A stretch of 31,757 nucleotides of DNA, from positions 1-31,757 of the IMG/VR virus record IMGVR_UViG_3300042287_000220; one strand, given 5' to 3'. The translations under genes and the position numbers were made by a program. Shown here in pieces: positions 20,907 to 29,142 of this stretch (position 1 is the first letter of the stretch; each line of letters starts with the position of its first letter). The notes below the pieces were generated by a model, which had not been told where the DNA came from, searched no databases, and worked only from the letters and a program-made list of their open reading frames with translations. This DNA comes from a virus.

Positions 20907-21372
20907 TTTGTTTCTCCTTAAAGAATTCTTCTATTGGTATGTTGTATTTAATCGGGTCTATCTTATGCACCCCTATGATATGAAGCACATAACTGGCCAC
21001 AGAACTGCCTCGACCTACTCCCCAAACTACATTGTTGGCTCTAAGAGTATCCACGATGTATTTCATGGTTCGCAGCATAGGAATCATATCGTGTTGGCGA
21101 AACAGTTCTAATTCTTTGTTTAATCTATCTCGGTTCTGGATAGGACACCTTTGATATAACCAATCTTGTATATCCACGGTCCTGTAACTTTCAGGAATAA
21201 ACCAATATGTTGGATCGATGTCTTTTGGAGGGACGGGATAATGCAGATGTTCTTTTTGAAGTTGATCTATGTATTGACTTAGATCATCAGAAGTTTGACA
21301 ATGTTCCAGTATGTCCGGACCGTGTTTGAGAATACCTTGTATCAGTTGTTCAGTGGAGTTATTAATCAACAT
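20899..21372 (-). CDS. stand-alone fragment of a DNA polymerase III alpha (DnaE-like) palm region
   Basis: The 157-residue protein carries VWGVGRGSSVASYVLHIIGV (117-136) then KIDPIKYNIPIEEFF, clearly homologous to the G-x-GRGS-x-x-GS...DPL-x-YNLLFERF block of bacterial replicative polymerases. The preceding helices (90-115) also match. The protein ends before the catalytic aspartates (PDFDxD) and lacks the PHP and fingers domains, which cannot be found in neighbouring frames, so it cannot polymerise DNA itself. I recall similar short proteins annotated as polymerase III alpha in cyanophages. It may bind nucleotides or interfere with host polymerase. It overlaps both neighbours. Confidence 0.8.
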   Translation of the reverse strand: MLINNSTEQLIQGILKHGPDILEHCQTSDDLSQYIDQLQKEHLHYPVPPKDIDPTYWFIPESYRTVDIQDWLYQRCPIQNRDRLNKELELFRQHDMIPMLRTMKYIVDTLRANNVVWGVGRGSSVASYVLHIIGVHKIDPIKYNIPIEEFFKEKQNG

Positions 21373-21592
21373 TGATCAATTGACCTAGATCGCTATCTGT
21401 GCTTTTCATTTTGTCTGCATGCCTTTTAGCAAGTTCCTGTCTATATATTGTAATGAAAGTTGATAGCTGTGTCAAGAGATCTCTACTGCCCAAACGGGCC
21501 GCTGTGTGGTATTTTTTGTTCAATTCGATCAGTTTGAGTTCAACATCCTGATCTTTTAGCAGGCTCAAATCACTTTCTAAAGGATGAAACAT
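21362..21592 (-). CDS. small helical phage protein of unknown function
   Basis: The 76-residue product is helical and charged (MFHPLESDLSLLKDQDVELK at the start, then KKYHTAARLGSRDLLTQLST), with a likely long coiled helix. It joins the fibre region to the replication region: its ATG shares a base with the stop of the virion gene (TAATG), and its end overlaps the DnaE-like gene by 11 bases. I recall similar hypothetical proteins in T4-like phages next to tail or neck genes. Confidence 0.6.
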   Translation of the reverse strand: MFHPLESDLSLLKDQDVELKLIELNKKYHTAARLGSRDLLTQLSTFITIYRQELAKRHADKMKSTDSDLGQLINVD

Positions 21593-22173
21593 TAGCTGTA
21601 TGCGCCTAGATAGTTAAGAAATATAATGGCTTCGCTGTGTTGCCAAACTTCGATGATCACAGGATTGGTAGCAGACGTAACAGTGAGACTGCCAGGAAAT
21701 CCTGGGGACTTTTTCAACACAGTACTACCTGTTAGAGTGAATGTGATGGTCCTTGCGGTACCATCGCCGTAGAGTTCAAGAGTAGCTTTACCTACCTGTC
21801 CAAGCCCGGTTACATCTACCGCAGCGGTAGGAAACTCTGTTAATTCAATAGCACAGTTAGTACCAAACTTTATGATGTGATACATGGCCTGTTTAAAACT
21901 GACCTCCTGGGTTCCTACTATTATTGTAGCACCATAATCTTTTTTACGGAAGTATGCGTCTTGTAGAGTGATAGCAGTGGCCACATTATAGTTAAAATCA
22001 CTGTCAACGTCGGTGCGGGCCACATTATCCTGTAGATCTTCAATTTCAGTTTTGGCTGCTGAAAAGTTGGTTTTTATGGTATCAAAGTTATCTCTGAATA
22101 CCTGTGTATCATTGTCCTGTCCAGCTACAGGAAAGTTTTCATTTATTGCTGCGAAATTGATAAGGCTTGTCAA
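21592..22173 (-). CDS. probable tail or fibre-associated virion protein
   Basis: The 193-residue protein starts with INFAAINENFPVAGQDNDTQ, then VFRDNFDTIKTNFSAAKTEI (about 27-46). The latter is a relative of the N-F...I-x-x-NF module found at the start of the fibre genes upstream. The rest is beta-rich (about 75-193), suiting a trimeric or small beta-domain structural protein. The start is TTG at 22173, overlapping the TGA of the Ig-like gene, with GGAGA about nine bases before it. A late promoter-like octamer lies 34 bases upstream. Confidence 0.65.
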   Translation of the reverse strand: MTSLINFAAINENFPVAGQDNDTQVFRDNFDTIKTNFSAAKTEIEDLQDNVARTDVDSDFNYNVATAITLQDAYFRKKDYGATIIVGTQEVSFKQAMYHIIKFGTNCAIELTEFPTAAVDVTGLGQVGKATLELYGDGTARTITFTLTGSTVLKKSPGFPGSLTVTSATNPVIIEVWQHSEAIIFLNYLGAYS

Positions 22174-24644
22174 GGTAATTTTTCTCCACGTTGCGGAAAT
22201 GCAAGGTATTTATCATCTATTTCTCCGTCTACAATATCTATGACGTATCTATCTGCTACGAAATCAACGGTTTTAAAATCAAACCCACTAGCCCGAATTC
22301 TGGCCAAAACATTGATTGCTGTGCCGGGATTACAGTAGCACAGGGGCAGAGCTTTTACATAACCTGGTTCGTATGATCCAGCATCCTGTATGCTACGCAT
22401 CCAGAGAGGTAAAAATTCACGATCATTAGCACCAGTGTCGGCCATTCGCCTACGCATATTTTTTAAACTATTTGGAAATATTCTTTGATGATCTCGGTCA
22501 CTGACTAATGGTATATCACTGTCAATTTTTATGCTGTCATAGCTGATAAGAACAGGACTATTAATGTTGTTAGGTAAATTTACCGTGCCGCTGATACTAC
22601 GACCATCTTTTTCTAAAGGATCAACAATGTTGACATAGATAACTTCATATATAGTTTCTTGAGTTTGTTGATCTTTGGCTTTTGCCACACCTAGATCTCC
22701 GAACTGTAATCTCTTGCGATAGTGATTTCTGCTCATGCTCTGTACATAGCGAACAGCTTCTACACTTTCTATACCTGCATATACCAAGATCTGTAATGCG
22801 GTCTGCACACCAAAATTTGAATCACCGTATCTATACAAATCACTGGGTTGGAAAATAGTTACGTCTGTGATAAAATTATACCAGGCTAGTCTTTTGCTCT
22901 TGGTCTGGAAGGCTTTAACATATAGATTAGCGAATGTTTTAGTGTTTTCTGCTACAACTGTTATACTAAAAGTTCTGTTAAGAGTAGCGAAGTTCACACT
23001 GTCTCGAGCTCGTATAGTGAATGTAAACTTTTTGTCAAATCCTGTTACACCGCCGTCGAATGCACCGGTGAAATCTTTACTCAAGGTGGAACTGTCCTCT
23101 GCAGGTGCTAGACTGTCTACACGTTCATAGAATCTAGTCAGGCCTGGACCAGCCTCATCTGCGAACTGTTTGACCTTGCCTTGGATATCACCCGTAGGCA
23201 CAAATGTCAGTCCTGGCGGCAGTGTACCTGATACAAATTCATAACCTACCCTACCACCATACAACAGTGTTTCTGCTTGAACATATTTTTGACTGGGTTG
23301 GTTAGGTTTGATAGTTCCGAGATCACTGTCGGTGATCCATGCTACTGCGCTGTCAATTTCGCCTACTATTTCCACGGTGAACTGTTTGTCAGCGGTTGAA
23401 ACCCCCGCGATCCAGAATTCTACATCTGTGGGCAGTCGATTGCGATGTGCCACAGTACAGATATAGATCAGTCCTAGATATATCACAGCATCATTGACTA
23501 GATAAGCGGTGCTGTTGTTCCATGTGCCTTTAAGTGTATAATTAGAATAGGCCAAGATGCTGGTAAAATTAGCAGCCCGCATAGTAAAGTTATAAGTTCT
23601 TGATACTCTGGCCTGATAGGGCACACGTCCCGCTATTTCTCCAGTGACACTGTCTAGAGCCATGCCTGGGGGAAGTTGACTTAGTGATCCGTCTGCGTTA
23701 GTGGGTAATAGAAAATATGTTATAGTTCCAGTCAAAGTAGGAGGATCATACACATCTAGAAAAATAGTTACGTAATTGTTGGCTCGGAATCGCCCAAGAT
23801 CACTTTCAGTAATCCATATAGGAGTTCGATTGCTATTAGCATCTGATGTAAACAGATTGGTATCGACCTGTACAATGGAGTTATCTGCCTGTAAAAATTC
23901 TTCAGTTACCACATAGATCTTAAACAATCTAGTTTCTGTATGTACACCGTCAGTGACAGCTACAATAAATGTGTAGATTCTGCTGAGTCTTCTAGGTGAT
24001 CGGCTGGGCTCGTTGTAGTCAAAATATTGTGAATCATAGACAAATGTATCAAACCCGTTGGATCTAGCTTCAACGAAATCTAATGGAGCTACATCCAAAG
24101 GTGCCGTATCGTAGCCTCCAGATGCATCTCTAAGATATTCTAGAGCAAATATAGGATCAGTGAAACCAGAAATTACTCCCGTTCGGCTCAGAGATAAACC
24201 TGGAGGTAGTAGTCCGCCGTTAGGTACTAGATAAAATTCCAACTGATCACCGGCGATTAAATCTGTGTCAGCGACTTCTAATTGAAAGTTAACCTGAGCA
24301 TTGTCTAAGACAAAGTAGGCTTCAGCAGGACCTATGTTAAGGAATCCTTCTTGTGTTAACCATATAGGAGCATCCGATCCGTCCACTGTCATGCTGAAGG
24401 TGCGGTCTTCTATGTCTACACCATCAGAAGCTCGGATCACAAATTTACTGGTGGTGTAGACCTTGACCTCAGTAGGCGAACCTTTAATAGCATTATTGTT
24501 GAGTCTGAGACCTCTAGGCAGGGCACCTGCCAACAGTGTCATGGTGACTGCGCCAAGATCGCTAGTGGCAGACAATGGCAGATCGACTATGATACGTTCG
24601 GTGAGTATGCCTAGACTGCCAGCGGGAGTGATCCAGGTTATCAT
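22170..24644 (-). CDS. large virion protein with Ig-like repeats and a carbohydrate-binding-like module
   Basis: The 824-residue protein has four repeats with the putative-Ig (He_PIG) signature LP-x-GL-x-(L/F)...G-x-I-x-G followed by F-x-(I/V)-x-A-x-D: LPRGLRL, LPPGLSLSRTGVISG, LPPGMALDSVTGEIAG and LPPGLTFVPTGDIQG. Between the third and fourth is a 40-residue insert, WNNSTAYLVNDAVIYLGLIY followed by C-x-V...P-x-x-x-x-F-W, resembling small carbohydrate-binding modules of the CBM5/12 type. The C-terminal 250 residues (from about YVKAFQTKSKRLAWYNF) form a distinct domain that I recall as conserved in aquatic T4-like phages. It is probably a surface-exposed tail or baseplate component binding cell-surface glycans. 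AAGGTG precedes the ATG. Confidence 0.75.
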   Translation of the reverse strand: MITWITPAGSLGILTERIIVDLPLSATSDLGAVTMTLLAGALPRGLRLNNNAIKGSPTEVKVYTTSKFVIRASDGVDIEDRTFSMTVDGSDAPIWLTQEGFLNIGPAEAYFVLDNAQVNFQLEVADTDLIAGDQLEFYLVPNGGLLPPGLSLSRTGVISGFTDPIFALEYLRDASGGYDTAPLDVAPLDFVEARSNGFDTFVYDSQYFDYNEPSRSPRRLSRIYTFIVAVTDGVHTETRLFKIYVVTEEFLQADNSIVQVDTNLFTSDANSNRTPIWITESDLGRFRANNYVTIFLDVYDPPTLTGTITYFLLPTNADGSLSQLPPGMALDSVTGEIAGRVPYQARVSRTYNFTMRAANFTSILAYSNYTLKGTWNNSTAYLVNDAVIYLGLIYICTVAHRNRLPTDVEFWIAGVSTADKQFTVEIVGEIDSAVAWITDSDLGTIKPNQPSQKYVQAETLLYGGRVGYEFVSGTLPPGLTFVPTGDIQGKVKQFADEAGPGLTRFYERVDSLAPAEDSSTLSKDFTGAFDGGVTGFDKKFTFTIRARDSVNFATLNRTFSITVVAENTKTFANLYVKAFQTKSKRLAWYNFITDVTIFQPSDLYRYGDSNFGVQTALQILVYAGIESVEAVRYVQSMSRNHYRKRLQFGDLGVAKAKDQQTQETIYEVIYVNIVDPLEKDGRSISGTVNLPNNINSPVLISYDSIKIDSDIPLVSDRDHQRIFPNSLKNMRRRMADTGANDREFLPLWMRSIQDAGSYEPGYVKALPLCYCNPGTAINVLARIRASGFDFKTVDFVADRYVIDIVDGEIDDKYLAFPQRGEKLP
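22207..22214 (-). promoter_or_regulatory. T4-type late promoter, GATAAATA
   Basis: GATAAATA on the minus strand lies within the 3' end of the Ig-like gene, 34 bases before the TTG start at 22173. It has the same G-variant octamer and a similar spacing to the other late promoters in the window. Confidence 0.6.
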
Positions 24645-24656
24645 CTAGATTTCACC

Positions 24657-25232
24657 TTAAACAATGCTGCCGCAGTCTAGATCAAATCTGCCTGGCAGAG
24701 TAATTGTGCCAAAGTCCATATTAGATGCTGCGAACAGCGCCTGCATGGAGTTATTAAGAGTACCGGTGATAGCGCCAAAATCATATGAGGTTAATATGTC
24801 TGTGACAGGTATAATGGTCTTTATTGACAGAGTAGAATTAAACGCCGTGACCTCAATGTCTTTGACGCTGGTGGTAGACCCCGGAGCTGCCGTACCTGCT
24901 ATAGTGATCTGTTGATGTGTGCTGGCTAACATCACCCCGGCGTCAGTGTCTATTCTGATAAATGCATCTGGAGCTGTGCTGTTAACCACTATGCTGGTGT
25001 CTGTGTCAGTAAGCAGCATTTTTGTACCGCTGACCAGTTTTTTAAATCGCAGTTCTGTGCCTGCCTTTTCTTTAAACACACCTACGCCAGTGTCATTGAT
25101 GTTCACAGCAGTGATGGTCAATTGCGAATTTAAATCACTGAAGTTAGCATTTACCTTTTGAAAAGCCGTGCGTAGATCATCGCCTAGGCCATCATTTACC
25201 ACATTGCCGATATTAATTGTTTGAATTGTCAT
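24657..25232 (-). CDS. short fibre or adhesin protein with the ND-GD-LR-AF-KVN-NF module
   Basis: The 191-residue protein opens with INIGNVVNDGLGDDLRTAFQ then KVNANFSDL (residues 6-34), a module also starting the 456-residue fibre protein. The remainder is Thr/Ile/Val-rich beta structure without a recognised enzyme motif, ending with a conserved-looking FDFG/DFGTITLP pair. It lies 12 bases after the Ig-like gene in the map (transcribed before it). A degenerate late octamer (GGTAAATA, 25251-25258) lies just upstream. Confidence 0.65.
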   Translation of the reverse strand: MTIQTINIGNVVNDGLGDDLRTAFQKVNANFSDLNSQLTITAVNINDTGVGVFKEKAGTELRFKKLVSGTKMLLTDTDTSIVVNSTAPDAFIRIDTDAGVMLASTHQQITIAGTAAPGSTTSVKDIEVTAFNSTLSIKTIIPVTDILTSYDFGAITGTLNNSMQALFAASNMDFGTITLPGRFDLDCGSIV

Positions 25233-25275
25233 AACACGCTCTCTTTAGTATATTTACCGTTTATTAGCATCCAAA

Positions 25276-25668
25276 TCATGCAGGAGTTTTGCAAACTAGA
25301 AAATTGAAATTATTAGTATTTGAAGTTCCAACATTGGCCCCTGTAAAAAAATTAACAACACGCCCAGACTCTGAAGTCCAAATATTGTAAGCATGACTTG
25401 AAAATACCCACCCATAAACACTTTGAGCGTCAGCATAACTGAGTACTGATGCAAGACTTTGAATTTCCGCAACTGTGGCCGTTCGCCATGTGCCTGCTGA
25501 AAAGCCTAGACCTGTGAAGTTTGCGGCGTGGGTTTGAGCTGCTGCATAAGTTCCACCTGTGGTCATAGGAGCCCATGTCAACCCAGCTAGAGTAACATAG
25601 CCTGCTGGTAGCAGTGAGAGACGACGGCGTCGACCAAACTTGAATGTGCCTGTGAATGAACCCAGCAT
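25276..25668 (-). CDS. C-type-lectin-like (DUF1566-type) receptor-binding candidate
   Basis: The 130-residue protein has a short N-terminal segment with a basic RRRR patch (SFTGTFKFGRRRRLSLLPAG) and then the DUF1566-type pattern: LTWAPMTTGG, tyAAAQTHAANF, GTWRTATVAEIQSLASV, YGWVFSSHAYNIWTSE, and a last strand FNFLVCKTPA. DUF1566 belongs to the C-type-lectin fold used by many phage tip proteins. The final segment is rich in Asn and Thr (NVGTSNTNNFNF), where ligand loops usually lie. AGGA precedes the ATG, which sits two bases from the stop of the fibre gene upstream. A receptor-binding tip role is inferred. Confidence 0.6.
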   Translation of the reverse strand: MLGSFTGTFKFGRRRRLSLLPAGYVTLAGLTWAPMTTGGTYAAAQTHAANFTGLGFSAGTWRTATVAEIQSLASVLSYADAQSVYGWVFSSHAYNIWTSESGRVVNFFTGANVGTSNTNNFNFLVCKTPA

Positions 25669-25669
25669 G

Positions 25670-27040
25670 TTAGAATCCTGTTAGTTGTCCCAGCACTGTG
25701 TAGGTATCAGTAGCTGTGCAGATAATGCTAAAAGTAACCACATCAGTTCTGTTGGTGCTCGGTGTTGGTGTGGTATTGCCCTGCCATTTAATAGCATGAA
25801 CCATGTAGTCTATCCGAAACGCACTAGGGTAGTAACCTGTAGCACCTTGTTCTATAACTAAGGTAACTGAGGTGGCATAGCCACTAGATAAATTTAGATT
25901 AAGAAAGTTTGCTGTCCAATTGGCATCTGGGCTTGTGTGATAGAATATGTGACCTAATGAACAATCGTGTGTTACTGTACCTGTAGCATCTGCCTTAGTT
26001 TGTAACTTTTCGTGTACTCCGTCGTCTATCTTGAGAATACCTGCGACCTGTATACCACCCGGAGTTTCAAGATTGCCATCTTCACCAAACTGCCATCTAC
26101 GCAGTGTTGAGTCTGCCAAGTTGATGTCAATGTTGATATTGCCGTTGCTCTTGATATCGCCGGGAATCTCTAGATCACCATCTGTGCCAAAGGTCCATCC
26201 GCGAGCAGTCTCACCACTGTAGGTATATATTTGAACATCTTTGTCAACAGCACCGTCTATGACAAATGCATTTGAGCCGTCAGCGGTGGCAATTGTGGTG
26301 CCTTGTGGAAATGTTAATGCACCAGCATCGTTAAACTCCCAGTGATTGGGTCCAGGGCCGCTATTGGCACCTGTTGCTATTCTAACACTACCTGGACCTC
26401 CAGAATTTACATATACAGCCGCTATGTTGCTGGTATAAAAATTTTCTAGATCTTCTACCCACACCAGTTGAACTGTGCCATTTGTTCCTTGTGCTACAAC
26501 ACCAAATGCTGTGTCCTCGTTGGCTATAATAGCATCTGATCCCAGCAATGTGCCAATACGGGTACGACCACCAGGCAGTGTTAACACACCATCTGATCCG
26601 AGGCTCAATGTGTTGGCACCGTTGACTAATGTACTGCTCGGAGTGTTTACTTGACTGCCGCTGACTGTTAAATTACCATTAGCATCTATTCCTACCGCTG
26701 TGCCACCAATATAAATTGTGTTGTTGCTGACATACAGGCTGCGCCAAGGCAGTGTGCTTGAGCCTAGATCGCCACCAAGAGCAGTCTGTGGCAGAATGTC
26801 TCCACCCACTGACAGGTTGCTGGAGACAGTAGTTGCACGATCAATCACAATACTTGAACTATCATCAGTGCCGATAGTACTGCCTACAAATGTTAATGCA
26901 GTATCTTGTCCTGTGTCAGCAAGCCCTACAGCCTTGTATAGTTCTGTGAAGTTAGCATTGACTTTTACAAAGGCAGCTCGTAGGCTATCGCCTTTCTTAT
27001 CATTAGCTGTGGTGCCTACGTTTATTGATTGTTTTGCCAT
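25670..27040 (-). CDS. tail fibre protein with W-x-FG-x-DG repeats
   Basis: The 456-residue protein begins INVGTTANDKKGDSLRAAFV then KVNANFTEL, the shared module. Four repeats follow with the pattern (W/L)-x-(F/L)-(G/N)-x-(D/A)-G-x-L-x-x-P-x-G: LSLGSDGVLTLPGG, WEFNDAGALTFPQG, WTFGTDGDLEIPGD and WQFGEDGNLETPGG. Such repeats are frequent in phage fibres and form beta-rich trimers. The C-terminal part (about 330-456) is a beta domain of unknown family. GGAG precedes the ATG. It is one of a series of adhesin-like genes. Confidence 0.78.
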   Translation of the reverse strand: MAKQSINVGTTANDKKGDSLRAAFVKVNANFTELYKAVGLADTGQDTALTFVGSTIGTDDSSSIVIDRATTVSSNLSVGGDILPQTALGGDLGSSTLPWRSLYVSNNTIYIGGTAVGIDANGNLTVSGSQVNTPSSTLVNGANTLSLGSDGVLTLPGGRTRIGTLLGSDAIIANEDTAFGVVAQGTNGTVQLVWVEDLENFYTSNIAAVYVNSGGPGSVRIATGANSGPGPNHWEFNDAGALTFPQGTTIATADGSNAFVIDGAVDKDVQIYTYSGETARGWTFGTDGDLEIPGDIKSNGNINIDINLADSTLRRWQFGEDGNLETPGGIQVAGILKIDDGVHEKLQTKADATGTVTHDCSLGHIFYHTSPDANWTANFLNLNLSSGYATSVTLVIEQGATGYYPSAFRIDYMVHAIKWQGNTTPTPSTNRTDVVTFSIICTATDTYTVLGQLTGF

Positions 27041-27051
27041 TTGTCGCTCCG

Positions 27052-29142
27052 TTATGCCAATGCTGCTATTCTAGTCTGGAAGTCAGCAAAGTCTGTGCTT
27101 GCCGCCGTTATAGCTTGTAATTCAGTTAAGTTGATAACTCTACTGCCTTTTACAGTTAACCTTTCAGCTACAATGATATCGTTTTCAAAAGTAACGTCTG
27201 TGTTGAATGTTGTTTGTACATCTACAATAAGACCTGATGAATCACTGGTTGAAATAGTGCTGTTAATAAATTCTAATGTAGATGTATAGAACAATTCTTT
27301 GGTACCAGAATCATACACTACTGGTCTAGCAGAACTTGTTGTTGATCTAATAGGATCAATATAAAGTCCTGCTGCAGATCCGTTTAATGCAACTCCACTG
27401 GCATTTAAAACTATACTGTTAGCAGATTGATTAAGAGATCCAGCATACAACCCAATAGCGATAGAACCGGCTCCTTGATTGGTTCCGCCCGCATAAGGTC
27501 CTATTGCCACTGCATTAGTCCCCTGACCATCATTACCAGCAAATGCTCCAATGGCCAAAGCCACGTTGCCTTGGTTAGTTTGTCCTGCGTATGCACCTAC
27601 AGCTAGAGTAGTTAATCCCTGACCAGTATAACCTGCGTACGGACCTATGGCCATTCCTGATATACCTTGATTGGTATGACCCGCATACGGGCCAATAGCC
27701 ATAGCTCCTGTGCCTTGGTTTGTTGCACCTGCTAGTGATCCTATTGTTATAACTGCACCACTACCTCCAGTAGATCCAGCTAGGTATCCTAACACTATTC
27801 TCGGTTCTGACGTTCTTAATGTTGTGGCTTCAATGTTACCGTAGACTGTGGCAGTGTTGCCATCTATGATCTGCGAACTATTATCTGCAAATACCGAACC
27901 AATAAAGTTACCTCGTAACACACCAGCCACAGCATCTACCATCACAGTTGAGTCATCAGCAAACACCGAACCTCGTAGATCAAACACTGGATTGACTGTG
28001 ATAGTTAGAGTATCTGTAGCAGGATCTTTGGTAAGCGTTATTCCTTCACCGCTGGTGATATTCAGCACGTCGCTGACTGCATCAGCCTGTAATCTATTAG
28101 CACTATCACCATTGACTTCAATCTGGGTGAATGCATTGACCGCTGGTGCAGAGTTTGTGATAGTGACATCACCTGTGGCAGCATCTGTACTCACGGTGAT
28201 ACCTACACCTGACGATATCGTGATCACTCCGGTGTTGGTAACTCTGATGTTGTCACCAGTGCCTGCAGTGATATTAATGCCAGCGCCTGTGGTTCTACCT
28301 GAGGGCAGTGCAGTAGTACTCTGTAGACTACGCACACCAGCATTGGTTATTGTGGATGTGCCACTCACAGTAGCAACACTTATTCCAGATCCAGCTGCCA
28401 CTGACAGCACACCTGTGTTTGAGATAGTGATTGAGTCTGCACCCGAGCTTACCATCATGCTGACTCCACTGCCACTGATCAAGTTTAGAGTGTCACCAAA
28501 TTCTGTAGCCACCACACTGTTGCCTGCATCAACTTCGATGGTTTTAAAGAATGTCTTTTCTGGATCTATGATCAGGCTGGTGCCAATACCAGTTATGGGA
28601 TCTCCCCCGATAGTAGAATTGGCTGGAAGATTAACTGTCAGACCGATACCTTTGATCTGTGCATTTCCTAGAAATACACCGTTTGTTGGATCAACTAAAG
28701 TATGTTCGCTGGTATAAACTGACTTCCAACGATTCGTAACACTACCAAGACTGCGTAGATTATCTGTGGTTGGACGAAGGTCAGTATCGAGAGTTTCAAA
28801 GTTTATAGGTGTAAGGCCGCTTCCGCCACCTATAGTAGCGATTATAACATCAAAATTTTCATTGATCAGTGTGAATGCTTCATTAACATCACTCCATAAT
28901 AATGGAGGTGCTCCTGGTGATATGTTGTTATTAAATGCGGTGGCTGTGATTAAACTGCTGCCATCTGAAACCACAGTCTGTGATAAATTCACAGTCCATA
29001 AACTGCCTGATCCAGAAACGATAAAAGTACCTTGTAATACTCCAGTACCATACAGAGCATTTCCTACTGTGATCGTACCTGATACCAACGAAGTTACAGT
29101 AAGGGTAGTTCCTGTGATAGACCCTAAAAATGTTGCTGCCAT
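27052..29142 (-). CDS. YadA-like trimeric tail fibre protein
   Basis: The 696-residue protein starts with a beta-rich domain (GSITGTTLTVTSLVSGTITV) and a LWSDVNEAFTLINENFDVI segment related to the NF module. It then carries Gly/Thr/Ser-rich fibre with TITNAG- and ITAGTGDN-type motifs, some repeated (about 240-330). Seven 16-residue repeats with the core A-I-G-x-x-A-G-x-x-(N/G)-Q-G, like the YadA head, follow at 27424-27759. The end is a short helical chain. Left-handed beta-roll trimers of this type bind surfaces. GGGAGAA precedes the ATG. Confidence 0.8.
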   Translation of the reverse strand: MAATFLGSITGTTLTVTSLVSGTITVGNALYGTGVLQGTFIVSGSGSLWTVNLSQTVVSDGSSLITATAFNNNISPGAPPLLWSDVNEAFTLINENFDVIIATIGGGSGLTPINFETLDTDLRPTTDNLRSLGSVTNRWKSVYTSEHTLVDPTNGVFLGNAQIKGIGLTVNLPANSTIGGDPITGIGTSLIIDPEKTFFKTIEVDAGNSVVATEFGDTLNLISGSGVSMMVSSGADSITISNTGVLSVAAGSGISVATVSGTSTITNAGVRSLQSTTALPSGRTTGAGINITAGTGDNIRVTNTGVITISSGVGITVSTDAATGDVTITNSAPAVNAFTQIEVNGDSANRLQADAVSDVLNITSGEGITLTKDPATDTLTITVNPVFDLRGSVFADDSTVMVDAVAGVLRGNFIGSVFADNSSQIIDGNTATVYGNIEATTLRTSEPRIVLGYLAGSTGGSGAVITIGSLAGATNQGTGAMAIGPYAGHTNQGISGMAIGPYAGYTGQGLTTLAVGAYAGQTNQGNVALAIGAFAGNDGQGTNAVAIGPYAGGTNQGAGSIAIGLYAGSLNQSANSIVLNASGVALNGSAAGLYIDPIRSTTSSARPVVYDSGTKELFYTSTLEFINSTISTSDSSGLIVDVQTTFNTDVTFENDIIVAERLTVKGSRVINLTELQAITAASTDFADFQTRIAALA
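27424..27759 (-). repeat. seven tandem 48-bp (16-residue) YadA-like repeats
   Basis: Consecutive units such as TGAMAIGPYAGHTNQG and ISGMAIGPYAGYTGQG repeat with a period of 16 residues and no gap. The Ala-Ile-Gly and Tyr-Ala-Gly positions are fixed while the residue after AG and the two before the hydrophobic core vary. Confidence 0.9.

Noticed and set aside
27848-28717. Plus-strand frame of 289 codons opposite the YadA-like fibre gene
   Set aside because: It is a mirror of a Thr/Val/Gly-rich coding region with no ribosome-binding site or family features; long antisense frames are common opposite such genes.
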